In this document: one piece after another, positions 36,901-49,782 of the stretch
Layout: each line of letters opens with the position of its first letter
Position numbering within the stretch: position 1 is the stretch's first letter
Assembly: GCA_000231825.2 (NCBI GenBank)
Contig: JH720301.1
Location: forward strand, 1-64,000
Reading direction: 5' to 3'
DNA: 64,000 bases
DNA from: Tetrahymena elliotti 4EA
Taxonomy: Eukaryota; Ciliophora; Oligohymenophorea; Hymenostomatida; Tetrahymenidae
Notes under the pieces: model-generated
What the model saw: only the letters and a program-made list of their open reading frames with translations
Database searches by the model: none
Told to the model about the DNA's origin: nothing
Position numbers and translations under genes: made by a program

Positions 36901-38575
36901 GAGTTTGGAATAATAAGATTCATAAAATAATTTTTGGATATCAGCTTATTAGATTGGTATAATATTTTCAAATTAGAGTTTTCTGAATATTAAGGATTAG
37001 AACTTGAAAATGTTATATTTAAGCTTGAAGGTTAAGATAATTCCAAATATTTTATCAAAGTTGTATTCTATGTGAAAAACTAAAGACCTTTTTTATTTAT
37101 TTTAAGATAATCAGACTAAATTTTTTTAAATCAATCAATAAAAAAAACTCAAAAATAAATAAAAACAAAACTTACTTGGAGTTCTCAAGAGAAGTTGATA
37201 TTGATTTGCAGTGGGATATATACTTGACATAGGATTTTAGGCTTATAATTCTAATTAATAGTATTAACTACTAGGCTAGCATTAAAAGCTAATTGTAAAA
37301 TTTCCATCTTTATTTTCAATAAGAGAGTAATTCATTACTGTATTTGATGCAGAAAGAACATAATATAAGTTAAATTTTTTATCAATTGATTAAAAAGGAT
37401 GTAGATATATCAAATTTAACTATACTTATTAAGCAGAACAAGAAATCGCAGCTTAAAATTTGATAGTTACTTTATTTACATCTTGAGCGAACATAATTTA
37501 ATTGAGATTTGGTTCAATATCATAAAAAAAAAATTTGCTGTATATTAATTAATAGCTAAAGTTACAAATAACATATTAACCTGCTTAGAAATTTTTAATA
37601 TCTTAATAAAACTAGATTTATCCTTGATTACTAGCACCATTTAAGTTAGAATATCCTATAAACTTTTAATTAAAAAAATTTTTTAGCAAAATAATATATT
37701 AATTTGCTTACATTTATGATAGATGTTTAAAGTCCTTCAGTTTTCTAAAATCTCAATCTTTCATTTGATTAGCACATGCAATAAATTTAAATTGTTGAAC
37801 AAGCTAATGTAAAGCTTTAAGTATTCTATCCTGTTTAAATAGTTCCTTATTTTGGAGTAGCTGTATTTTAACACATCCAATTTAATTGGCCAAAAAATAA
37901 ATAGAAAATACTATTATCTAAATTTGGGTATTGAATAGTAAAACTAAATGGTGTTGCACTATCAAAAATTAAATTATTTACTATTTAACTTGAATTTAGT
38001 GTAATACTTGGTCTCATGTTTAAACTAATTGAAACAGCTTTTTAATATGTACTATCATCTTAATACTACTCTGTTTAATTGATTGTAATAGATTGTGAAC
38101 ATGGGTTCTAAAATAATTTAATGGCTATTTAAGTATTTGTAGGAATATACTATTAATTTTTAGGTGTTAAAGTACATAGTTTTTAATCTATTGAGCAAAC
38201 TAAATTATCTATTTATTTAAAATTTGAAAAATTCTGAATACCCTTTAACTTTTTAAAGCTAATTTACAATTTTAATCACCATCAACAGTTGGAGTGTAAT
38301 CTGATATGATAAAATTACTATTTATTTAATCGAAACCTAGCTAGATCATTTTAAGCTGTGTATCTGTTGTCTAATTAAGATAATAATATGATTGATGCAT
38401 TCAAAATAATAAAAAAATTATTTACTTAGATTTTTAAACTTGTGTATTCACATTAACTATCATTTGATATAATTATGCTTGCTTTTAATGATTATGGAGA
38501 AGCTATTTAAAAACAAACAAAAATAGCAAACAAAAATATTTATTTTTGTAGTTCTTTTTAAAGTTTTTCTTTCAT
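30998..38575 (-). CDS. Giant cysteine-rich (furin-like repeat) multi-pass surface protein
   Basis: ATG at 38575, TGA at 30998-31000. The first intron (about 38389-38447) follows a signal peptide (KQIFLFAIFVCFQIASPQ). Further introns occur around 37090-37700 and near 32970. The roughly 1500-residue ectodomain is Ser/Thr/Asn-rich beta-type sequence without clear motifs. Between about 33170 and 31780 it becomes a ladder of Cys-rich repeats of the growth-factor-receptor/furin type, for example CQNCDTSCKSCSNNN and, earlier, CVPCGGNCNVCQN. The C-terminus carries several membrane helices (TLVFTIISVILIIISIIAIF, ALIITLSSVFAVLENLTKL, FICILVLLTYSMNVIFGV) and ends with EVIKEFFRYLIRKYR. Ciliates have many such proteins, mostly of unknown function and presumed to sit on the cell surface. 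The exact exon map of the ectodomain is not resolved here. Confidence 0.75.
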
Positions 38576-39109
38576 TGAACCTATTTATATGTTTTCTAAT
38601 TTAAGATAAATTACTTCGCAAATTACTTTATTATATCTTTTGAATTTTTTAAAATTCAAATTTTTAAAGAAAGAATTTTAAGATCAATCAATATCTTGTT
38701 TATAATGTTCAAAGATATCTATTCATAAAAAGAACTGCCTGAAATAATTATTAGAAATCAAACAGAAAAAATAGCCAAAATGAATATTTAAATAATCAAA
38801 AAACAAAGAAATTAAGTCAATATTTTTTAATGAATGAAAATTTTTCTTTTTCGAAATTTTAATAATATAATAAATACTTAAATACACACACATATTTATA
38901 CATTATTATAATAATATGATTATTTAATTATTTAGTTAATTCCAAATAATCTTCATTCATCTTGCAGCTTTAATTCAAATTTTTCATTTAGCTTTGAAAG
39001 TGGAAAATTATTAATTATTTTAGAGGATCTTTTTTCATCAAAAATAAAATTTTTTTGTATTTTAAATATTTTATATATTTATTGTATGAAATTTTTAATT
39101 ATATCTATA
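38576..39109. other. Space between genes, with an ambiguous minus-strand open stretch
   Basis: AT-rich. On the minus strand at 38950-39060 a short frame reads DEKRSSKIINNFPLSKLNEK and on to a TGA. It may be the last exon of the neighbouring Q-rich gene. I could not join it by a phase-correct intron. Confidence 0.35.
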
Positions 39110-40476
39110 TCATACAAAGTTATTATTATTTATATTTTTTACTTATAGAGGTATGTTTTAATTATTACTAAGATTATTTGAGTTGTGTCCACTATTGTTA
39201 TTACTATTATTATTTGATTAAGTTCCAAATGATCCTATTTACATATTTCTTCATGATAATAAAATTAATAATTATAAAAATGTAAAAATAAACTTACATA
39301 TTTTGTTAACCCAAATATAATTTTTATAGAGGTATAGACATCTAATTAGTCTATTATGTTGGCTACTACCCTTATTAGTTTTATGAAAGATAGTTTCCTT
39401 TTTGGTACTCACTTTACTGTTTAACATTATTTTATGTTTGTTGTAAATTTTATTAACCTTGTTGCTACTATTAAGAACTATAATTATTATTTTATTGTTG
39501 CTAAAACTTTCTAAATTGTAAGTTAATTTCTTAGACATTTTAATTAGAGCTATTTCCATTAATTTATTATTGTTATAATTATTACTATTACTGATACTAT
39601 TATTACAGGCCTTATTAAGGATTTTATTAACTGTTCATTTTATTATTCTATAAAATATAATTCTACTAAACTTAGCCAAATTAGTTCCCACTTGATATCC
39701 CTTCTATCTCTTTCTTCTAAATGTTGCTTAATTCCTTATTTTAAAAAATGGTCAGTTTTAGAATTTTTTTCTCATATTTTTTTTTCTTGAATTTAGATTT
39801 AAAGAAAGCTAGTAAAAAAATACTCTAACTAATAGATCAAACTCCTCTCTTAATGTTTCAACTGTTGTTTATGTTTCAATTCTTATTTTTTCAGAGTTTT
39901 CAAGTTAGGCCCTTTTAAATTATGCAAGAATTATATTAAAGCTAGTTAAAAATACCATTTAAATTTACTTTAACAATTATCTTAATTTTCGATTATCTTC
40001 TCTCACTTATTTAAGCTTTTTTGTGCGCTTTTATAGCTGTGTATCTAAATCCCTATTTATTATTTATAATTGTTTACTTATTTTTAACAAGAAGTTCTTT
40101 TACTTTAAACCAGGGCTTTATACTGAATTATTAAACTCTAAAGCAAGTGTTGTAAGTGCTTCTCTACACTTGTCTACCTTTTTTTAAGTTATATATTACT
40201 CTTCTAAAATTGCTTCGATTCTTTTAAGACTCAGATCTTAGTTTAAATTAAAATTGAAATAAATTATATTTTATATTTTTTAATTTCTGATATTTATATT
40301 TTTTTTCTCATAATTCAAACTTATTTTCATATTTTATAAAATTATGTATTCAATTAAAAATTTCTTTTACCTGATTAAACCATTTTTATAGCATACTCTT
40401 AAAAAGGATGATCTTAATCACTATCTCTGTTCTAAGTAGGATATACAGAGCATAGCTAAAATTAGTCTGGCTTCAT
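39110..40476 (-). CDS. Coiled-coil protein with a glutamine-rich tail (3' end uncertain)
   Basis: Probable ATG at 40476 (MKPDQFQLCSVYPTQNRD), then an intron to about 40240. A coiled-coil region follows: LKRIEAILEEQYITQKKVDK, then CREALTTLALEFNNS, RDLDTQLQKRTKKLKQVRED, ETQTTVETLREEFDLL. A second intron (about 39726-39823) leads to a tail dominated by Gln and Asn (39300-39650), in which most Gln codons are TAA or TAG. That tail makes the minus strand look like dense stop codons under the standard code. The end is ambiguous because two donors near 39296 give different frames. Function unknown; the N-terminal part resembles small ciliary or cytoskeletal coiled-coil proteins only in style. Confidence 0.55.
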
Positions 40477-41876
40477 TCCAAGTTGCTTACTTACTTGCTT
40501 TTACTTTTAAAATTTTGATTTTAATTAACTTTAAAATGGATTATTATAGTCGAATCTTACAATATCGTTATCATCTTCAAAGAAGAAAGCTGGTAATAAT
40601 ATAGAAACGAGAGCCATTTAATATATTCTAATATCTAATCCTAGTTCAGTATTTATACAAATTCAAGATGATAAAATGATTCCTAATTTTACTTTCAAAA
40701 TACTCTTCTAAAACTAAATTACCTTATGTTATTATAATATTTATTAATATTAAACTTTAATAATTATTTATTTGCTATTAAATTTCATTATTTTTCTTAA
40801 TAACTATTTATTCATCATTAATTAAACATTCAATTATTAATTTTTCAAATCTCTACGATTGATTGATCTATTATTTATTTGTGGTAACTTTTTCATAACA
40901 GTTAAGAATATTTTTTTATCTAATTTTTCGTTTACTGCTAATAAACAATAATTAAATTAATAAATTTTTTTCNNNNNNNNNNNNNNNNNNNNNNNNNNNN
41001 NNNNNNNNNNNNNNNNNNNNNNNNNNNNNNNNNNNNNNNNNNNNNNNNNNNNNNNNNNNNNNNNNNNNNNNNNNNNNNNNNNNNNNNNNNNNNNNNNNNN
41101 NNNNNNNNNNNNNNNNNNNNNNNNNNNCATTCTTATTAGTCCTCTATTTATTTATCAGTCAATGCACTTAATTTTATAACCTTAACAAAAACCTTTATCA
41201 AGTTAATAAATTTTGTAAAATAAAGGGGGTTAAAAAAAATTAAGAATTTAACTTTAAATAGTTCACAGAAATAAACAAAGAATTTGACTTGAAATTTTGA
41301 AATTTTAAAAGGAATTTTGACAACAAATTATTGAATTTTCATTATCGAATTTCTTTTTATGTTTAAATATTAAACTTATTTATTTTGTGCTTTTGAAGAA
41401 TAAATTATGTTTTTTAGAAGAGTAAAAAAAATTGTATTAAATGTTTCATGAAGAATTTAAGGTTCTTTCTTTTAAAAAGGTTACTAAATAAAAAAATATT
41501 TTAAATTAAATTCTCAGTACTAAAATATCTTTAACAAATCAAACTAATTGTTTAACATTTAATTTATGCTTTTGAACTTTGCTTATTTGATGATTGAAAT
41601 GATGTTTGATTAGAAATTACCTCTTCTAAGCAGAATACATCAAATTAAAAACTAAAATATTTTAAAATTTCACTTAAAACTAAATTTTTTCCTATTATAA
41701 GTGTAGTTTCTTTTAATTAATAAGATAAATTCTATCAAATCTTAATCACTTCTTTTTAATGAGTGTAAAGAGATTAATAAAAATCAAAAATTTTATTTAA
41801 CACAGATAAGGTGATTTTTATATTAAAAAGTCTATCTATCTAACTAACTATAACATAAAAATGATGCTTATTTGGT
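40477..41876. other. AT-rich region interrupted by an assembly gap
   Basis: Flanks of the N gap are A/T-rich without a supported gene. A short gene could be hidden in or beside the gap. Confidence 0.4.
40973..41127. other. Assembly gap (155 N)
   Basis: A run of N from 40973 to 41127. Its true length is unknown if the gap size is an estimate. The two sides are joined by scaffolding, so the order of genes across it is slightly less certain. Confidence 0.99.
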
Positions 41877-44237
41877 TCACATTTTTGATATTCTATGAGG
41901 AAGGAGAGAAATTTCTTATATAAGATTACGAAGTTTGTATTCTGAGTCTTTGGCTCTTGCCTCTATTTATGCAGCTTGCTGTAATTTTTATTCTATAGCT
42001 TTACATCTTAATTTCCATTCTTCACACTCACGGGCTTTTATTTCTAGAGCTTACTGAATCTTTCTTGCTTCATTTTCAAATGTCTCTCTGTTATTTTAGA
42101 GTTGCTACAAGCGTTATAAATTTTATTTAAGGAGTTCATTTTCTTTAACTTTATCTTTAACTAAATTTGAAACCTTTTCAAACTCATCTCTCATATTATG
42201 AATAGTTGTTTCATATTATTATACCTTTTAGCTAAATTACTATTTATCCAACATCATATTTTGCATTTATTGCATCCTTTAAATGAGTTGTTAATTTTCA
42301 TATTATTTATCTTTTATCATTTATTCTAACTTCATCATATAACCTCTTAGCTCTTCATTTTATTTTAACTTTTCCTTTAAGACATTAGTTAATTTACCCA
42401 ACTCACCTGTGAGCTATTAGTTTTTGCCTTATGCATCAGAAGTAAATTATTAGACTTAAACATTAGTGTTTTTGAGAGTTTAATTCATATTCAATTAATT
42501 CATCCTTAGCATCTCATTTTCAGCTATTTTATCTTTAAGAGCAGAAGCTGCTTTCTACAATTCAATTTATAACATATTTACTTTATCACTATCACTTTAA
42601 TGGCCTTGAGATCTGTAAACTCCTCCATTAGCTAAAGTGTCTTCCAAGGTTTGCTTTAAGCGATAAACTTCTGATTCTAACTAATCTCTTTCTTATGCTT
42701 TTTCAGCAAGTTTAGCAAATTTCATTCTCCATTCATCTACTTCTTAAATTTTAGACTCTAATAATCTTCTTAGATTTTAAATATCAGGATCACCACTGTT
42801 GACTATACTGGGGTTGTTTAATGAAAAAATTCTGTTATTATCAGTGAAAATGCTTCTTTTTTTACCAGCTACATTATTAATAGCATTCGTTCCTTCCAAA
42901 TTAACATCTGTCATTTCTCTGTATTTTTCTATTATTTTTTTAAGTCTTTCTACTTCAATGTAAAGTAAAAGAGCTCTTTATTAAGCAATTCTTTCACTTC
43001 CTGTTGAACCTGCTGGTAAATTAGTTGTCCCATCTAAACCTCCACCACCATTTAGAGCTTTATTTTTCCATTCTTCAATTTCCTTTTATTGGTTCAAGAT
43101 GACAAGAGAAAGCTTCTTGATTTCTTAATCATAAACTAATGTTGTAGTATTACCATTCTTTATTTAAATAAAATACGCTCATTAAAAAATTACAAATTTT
43201 TATCTTTCTTCCATCTATCAAAAATCAATAAGCAATTTAAAAGTTAAAAAATGTATTTTACTTAATTTGTTTTGTTTAAATTGATTGCTTTAGATTTCCA
43301 TAACTCTATTTCAGCTGTTTTTTCCTTCACTTACTCTTTTAGTGTTAACATGCTTTGATTAATTCTTTTAATTTCTTCCTTTTTAATATAAAAAAATGTC
43401 TTTATAAATATGAAAAAGAAATAGGTAAAATACCTCTTTTTATGTAATTGTATTTTTTAGCTCTTAAGTACTGTTATTTTTTAGCTGCTTTTGATAAGCT
43501 TCAGCATATTATGTTGATATCTACTTTTTTAACTGTGTCTCTTTTTCTGTTAGTGCTTTACTAACTTTTTCATTACTTAAAAGAATTTGTTATGCCTGTT
43601 GAGAGCTAAACATCAAATCAACTAACTAGGCTGCAACTTATGGATTACTAACTTGTAAAGTTCCATTAACAACTTAAAACCCATAAAATTCTTAAGGGAA
43701 TTAGTTCTACTGTTATAGTTGTTGTTGCATATTTATTAACTATTCTTATGTTAAAGATGGTTTATTAGTAATATGTTTCTAAGTTTAATCAAGCATATTC
43801 TATAAGTTAGGATTCTATGAGATTCCATCCATTTAAGACTAATAATCATTTCCAAATGTAGGTTAAGGGCCTTGATTTCCATTTAAGCCTAAAAAATTTT
43901 AATCAACTCCTTATAAACCTTGAGGTTGCTATTATTTGTTTTCTTCTTCAAGATTCTATGGTATTCTATTGGGATTAGCTGGAGGTATATTTGCTCCGTT
44001 TGGATATTCATGCTAATGACTACTCTTCTCTGGTGCTGATATACCAATCATTTGTTAATATAATGGTTTTTATAGAGAATCTACATTATATTTATGCTTG
44101 GCATTTAACATTTGTTAGTTCTGAAGAACTATTCTCATTTTTTATTCTTTTTCAATCAACTAGTTAAAATACTTGTTGATATTCTCTATTTCTTGTTAGA
44201 GTTTTTCAAACTCATTTAATAAATTTTAGTTCTCCAT
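41877..44237 (-). CDS. Long coiled-coil protein of unknown function
   Basis: ATG at 44237, TGA at 41877-41879. At least two introns break it (about 43150-43260 and 43380-43435). The N-terminus is a short coiled coil (FEKLQQEIENINKYFNQLI), followed by a Pro/Gln/Asn-rich linker (about residues 70-190). The rest is a long coiled coil with recurring Trp-centred blocks, such as EVDEWRMKFAKLAEKAQERD and a similar block near the C-terminus, ending in EYKLRNLIQEISLLPHR. There is no kinase, motor or membrane motif. Trp-punctuated coiled coils are common in ciliate cortical and basal-body structures, so a structural role is likely but inferred. No specific family recognised. Confidence 0.65.
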
Positions 44238-45130
44238 TGTACTTTACTAATTAATTATTTAATATTTCTGTTATTATAAAACTAAAAATTTTTTATATAT
44301 CAATCTAAATTTCAAATAATTTATTTTTTTAACAAATAAAAAAAATTTACTAACTTATCTATTGATTCATCAATTTCATATTCAAATTTTTAAAATTTTT
44401 TCTTAATGCAAATGCTATAGAATTTAATATAAAATAGGAATAAAAAAAGTAAAAATAAGTCAGAAACATTTTTCCATATTCTTTTTTTATTTTTTAAGAG
44501 TAAAATAATTTTAATATTCTGAAAAAACTTATATTGATGATTTATTTGAAAATTAAAAATAGGTTAGCAATAATTGATAAAAATACTTACAATATTGATT
44601 TATTAGAGTATATAGATACGATCAAAATTTTCATTTTAATTTGTAAATAATAATGAATTCTCTTAATTTTTAGTTTAGAAATATGATATTTTTAGGACTT
44701 ATTTTAGTATGTTTATTGGTTGTTAAATTTCCAATTTTAAAGAAGGAAAGAGCGAGTAAGCATAAAACTAAAAAATCATAAATCTTTTCATTTTTAAGTT
44801 GTATTTTCTCATAAATTGTTGAATTAGCCAAACTATTTTCTATTTGCTTTTCTAATAATGTCATTATTTTTATTGTGTTAGATTTAGATATGAATAAAAA
44901 ATTATTCTGTTTTTCGGCATCATTATTGAGATTATTTTATTTTTAAATAATCTTTCAAGGTTCTCACTTGTTAGTTTGTTAAAAAATAGAGCTAATTATT
45001 ATATTATATGTAAATTTTGTAATTCAGATTTAGTTGATATTTAATTTAATTGGTTTTTTGCTTTACCTTATTAAGTTATTTATAAGTTTAATCTATGAGA
45101 ATGTGTATGTATGTTTGTTTGTAAAGCAAC
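44238..45130. other. AT-rich space between genes
   Basis: About 890 bp between the kinase stop and the coiled-coil start. The open minus-strand frame at 44670-44864 has no conserved feature and lies in A/T-rich DNA. No supported gene. Confidence 0.45.
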
Positions 45131-48100
45131 TCACTTTGAAAGTGTAATCTTAATTTCAGATATATTTACACTTATTTTGGAATCATCTGTATTTTTTAAA
45201 CGGTCAAGAGCAAAAATAATACTTTCTTTTAAGTCTCTTGCTTAAGGTATAAGTTGGATAATCCAATTTAAAACACGAGTATTGCGGCGCATCATGGTAT
45301 TTACCATGTGATATTAATTTATAGTTTAGATTATGCTAAGAATATAATCTTACTTAAATATTTTATGAGAATCATACTTACCATATAGGTAAATAATATG
45401 AATAATAAACATTCCTATCTTTTCACTTAAGCTAAAATCAATAGAGTTAAGCAAAGAAAAACCTATATCATAAGCTTGAAGTAAATAATCATATATTCCT
45501 TCTACACGCTAATCGCTTAATGAGGGTTTATCTAAATTAAGACCTCCTACTAATTTCGTGGTTATATTTAAGAATATGTCAACTAAATCTTCTGCACTGT
45601 CTTATTATTTTGCTATGTGATTTGTAAATAATTTAACGCTTTCTTATGCAATTTTATAACTACTTATTTCCATTAAAGTTGAGCATTAAGTAACTTTAGC
45701 AATAAGTTTAAGAGTAATACGAGAAGGATTCAAGGTAAATTACTGAATTATATTTCCAATGATCATATTTTATTTGATAATATTAATATAATGCTTTGGT
45801 TAACTTTCAACAAGTAAGTTAAATAATTTAAGTGCCATCATTTGAACTTATTCTGATTCAGAAGGAATTAACAATTAAGCAAGTAATTCGTTTACAAATG
45901 TTTTAGTGAAATAATCGTGCATTCTATTGATTTAACTATTTGCATTTATATCTGCATTGAAAAATGGACTTAAAATATCATTCAATAGCTTTAAATAATT
46001 AAATTTCATATCTGTATTCTTGTTTTCTTTATTGGATTAGTCAATTTAAACTTTAAGTTATTCAATAAGCTTGGGTACAACACTGTTTAAGAAATAATCT
46101 GAGTTTTAATGAACTGCTTTTGTGTTTGTGAGGAGTACTTCATATAAGTTAATTAATACAGATTTAACTTCCGTTTGTAAATCTTTAGCAAAGTTAAGAA
46201 GTTAAAATAGATTTTGAAGATAATTTAAAGAGAATAAGCTTGAGTTCAATTAATTACAATTAGCAAACTAAAGTAATACCTTAATGTTAAATAAAAAATA
46301 TGATTAAATTGTAAGGTAGAGTGGAGATAAAATTTTATTTTACTTGCAAATATTAAAGATTTCCAGTTAAAGTAGGAACGACAGAGTTGTATTCTTAATT
46401 TTATTAGTAATAAGCAGAAGAATTATTGTTATTGGCAACTTCGCCTCTTGATATTCTTGTGACTTCGTCAAGAACTACTTGTAATATTATTCCAATCATT
46501 TCTTCAAGATGTAATTTAAGGTTTGCAAAGCATTATTATACATATGTTTGGCTGTCTCTGCTAATTTTTTCAAGAGCAGTAAAAAACTTAGTTTAAGCTA
46601 ACAAGACTAAAGCTTTAGTGTTGACTTTGATAATTAAAAAGATGGTTAAAATAACTTTTCCTCTAACAACCAAGCTTTGATTGTCTAATAAATGTGTAAT
46701 GCTTTCAATAAACTGAAGATCGTTCAATAAACTTTAAGTAAGTTCTGTCTCACTGATGAGTATTTGTAGGTTAGTGATAGTGAGTAAGGCTTATTAGACT
46801 CTATTTGATCCGTCTCTGAGAATATCTTTTACTCCCTACACTTTTCCTAAGCTATTTAAAACTACATCAGTTAAAGAGTTATTCAGCATAGTCATATGCT
46901 ATAGAGATATCATAGCGCTTTATTTAAGACCTTCATTTGTACTTGACAAGTATAAACCAGCCATAGCTAAACAAGTCTCAGGATTAGCAAATTACTATCC
47001 AGTTTCTACACTTTAGGCTGTGATATTTTCAATAGTTTTACAAGCATAATATTTAACAAGTTCATCTTCATTTTCAGATTTTAACACTTTAATCAAGAAT
47101 TGTAAAACAAACGCTTAAATTTACCAGCAAGAATTTGAAGGATCCTCATCCATTTATGTTGCTCCATAGAACAAATATTCACCTAGAGCAGCCATACATC
47201 TAATTTTAATAAGAGTAATTTTATTAATTTATTAAAGATACTTAATTTTCATTTTATGGAAAAATATATTTTTTTTGATCTTCAATAGATATACTAAGGT
47301 TAACATTTTTAAAAATTATTTTACCTTCTTTTTACTTTTTCAGATTTTTCTATTTTTACTGTTTCAATTAAAATCTAAGGAATACCTGAATAAATTAATA
47401 AAAGTAATAAATATCAATATTGATTGATTAATGCATTCAATTTTTTTACCTTGCTAGCTGAGTTCATTATCAATAACTGTAGCATGACGAATTAATAATC
47501 CTAATATACTTCCTATTTTAATCTTTGTTTATGTTTATTTAACTGTTTTTAAAAGCTTAAGGAGTAAATTCATAAATGCAGAATTGATTAACCTATTAGC
47601 TACTTAGGAATTTTATACAATTGTCTCAAAGTAGCAAAGGATATTAAATTTGTCTGTATGAGCTTAAACCAAAGAATTGAAGATGTTTTCAAAATGAGTT
47701 TCAATAGAAGGTGATTCTATTCCTTGTTAAACCTCATCTGCCACAAAGCACTAGAATGGTAGTTATTCTTTTTTAAAACTTTCACTTGTAGTTTTTTCGA
47801 TTTCCTTATTACCTATAAAACATAAAAAAAATTAAATTTAGAAAGATAATAAATTATATTTTTACCTATAATAGGTTTAACTGCATTGTCACTCAAATGA
47901 GTAAAGAGTTCGTTTACTGGAACTAAATTTTAAGAAATAACAGCGTTGTTAGCTTAATTTTAGTTATACTAATTTTTATTTCTTGCATCATGAATAGGTG
48001 TATCTATTGGTTATTTTGAATGGAATTGAGAATCAATATCAATATTTCTTTTGTTATCTTCTTCAGCATTTTATACATTATATCCATTGTTATTTTCATA

Positions 48101-49782
48101 ATCTTATTCTTCATCTTCTTCATCATCTCTTCCTCCCATGTTAATTGTTTAATTTCTATTATTAAGTTCTACATCCTTAGTAACAACTGCATATTAGTCA
48201 TTTAATTCCTTTTTGAGATTTTTTTAAATATTCAAACTCAATCTCATAACATTAACATTTTTAGGTGTTTAGGAATTTTACTAATTCTACTATGCCTAAT
48301 ACTATTACTATGAAGTGAGTGCTCCTATTTACTTATTATAATTTGCCAACCACTAATCAAAATGAGGTTATTAAGGGATATCTGTCTATTATAATTTTTA
48401 AAGTCCATTCCAAAAAGGATGTAAAATGAGGGAATCCCATGAAATTCTTTTAATTGGATTTTTTTAGAGCAATTTTTCAATAAGATCATTAAATTCACTT
48501 GAGAATCCTGATACTTTTTAGACTTCCTAATTTAGAATTTAATCAACCAAGTCTTAGAAACTTTTTGATACAAAAGGAGGCTTTCCAGTTGCTAATTCAT
48601 ACATGACACATCCTAAAGCCCAAAAATCAGCCTAAAAACTATAAACTCCATCATCTTAAAATAACTCTGGGGCCATATAACAAGGAGAGCCTTTCTTCAC
48701 AGTTTCTTTTCCCTAAAAATTTTTTTTATTTTTAATATCACAATTTGATTTAAATAAATATCAGACTAATTTTCATTTAGAAATATTTTGAATAAAAGCA
48801 ATTTTCAACTAAAAAATTTAACTGCAATTTTATTTATTTGTCTGCTTGCTTAATTGCTATTCATTAACAACTAAAAAGCAAAGAAAGAAATAAAAATTGA
48901 TAGATATCAATAAACCATTCTAAATCTTATTTTTCAAATAAAATATTTTGCTTTAAAATGATGTTATAATTTACCTCATCTGCTGTAATCATATCTATAA
49001 TCCTACGAGAAAGACCAAAATCACATATTTTGAGTTAACCAAATTCATTTAAAAGAATATTAGAAGGTTTTAAATCACAATAAATAATTCCTTTTGAATG
49101 CAAATACTATAAACCTATTTATAAATATATTGAAATATTATTCATTTAGCTTTAAAACTATTTTAAATAGTATCTATTTGCTATCGAGCTTAATTTGAAT
49201 CAAATTAACCTAAGATCTATTATTTATACTCTCTTTTTTTAATTCATTAAATTTAAATAAATTACCAGCTGCTAAATCTTTAGAACAACTCTTAACAAGC
49301 GACTCAGGAAGTTTTTTATCTTATTCTATTAAAGTTTATAGATCGCCACCTGGACAATATTCAAAAATAACCCATAAGTGGTTTCTAGTTTCATACCAGT
49401 TATAAAATCTCATAATATTAGGATGGTTGAGAGAATGGAATATCTTAACTTCATTTAAAACCTAAAAGAGGATAAAACAAAAATATTAATTATTTTAAAA
49501 GAACCAATAAAATAATTTAAATTCAAAAGTAATTAATTTATTATATTATTTGCTAATTTGTAACACTTAATCTGAATTCTTATTACATTTAACCTTTTTA
49601 TGTTAGCTAAATAAAAAACAGAAGTAGAAAATGTTGTTAAAATAAAATTTATTGACCTTGTTTCTTCTTGATTTTTCAAGCGATTTTACAGCCATATACT
49701 CTATAGATTTTTTCTTTCTACCCTTATATACAACAGAATATTTACCTCTTCCTATTTCTTCGTAAATATGATAATTATTCAT
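45131..49782 (-). CDS. ULK4 / Fused / RUNKEL-type protein kinase with armadillo-type repeats
   Basis: ATG at 49782, TGA at 45131-45133, with several introns. The kinase domain starts at residue 1: YHIYEEIGRGKYSVVYKGRK (Gly-rich loop), IEYMAVKSLEKSRRNK (catalytic Lys in AVK), FHSLNHPNIMRFYNWYETRN, then GIIYCDLKPSNILL (catalytic Asp, with YCD for HRD) and KICDFGLSRR (DFG). The activation segment ends GSPCYMAPELFQDDG, then ADFWALGCVMYELATGKPPF. YCDLKPSN and the opening residues match plant RUNKEL and animal ULK4. A Gln/Asn-rich linker with an acidic patch follows, and then about 800 residues of helical ARM/HEAT-type repeats to the C-terminus (SVNISEIKITLSK). ULK4 and Fused kinases act in ciliary central-pair assembly; RUNKEL acts at the plant division plate. 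The exact exon map of the repeat region was not resolved. Confidence 0.85.

Noticed and set aside
39272..39559. 95-codon minus-strand frame under the standard code
   Set aside because: It lies in another frame of the Gln/Asn-rich tail. Its Asn/Lys/Ile-rich content is a shift product of the TAA/TAG/CAA repeats.
40973..41127. Possible real low-complexity block
   Set aside because: It is a run of N, that is an assembly gap, so nothing can be read from it.
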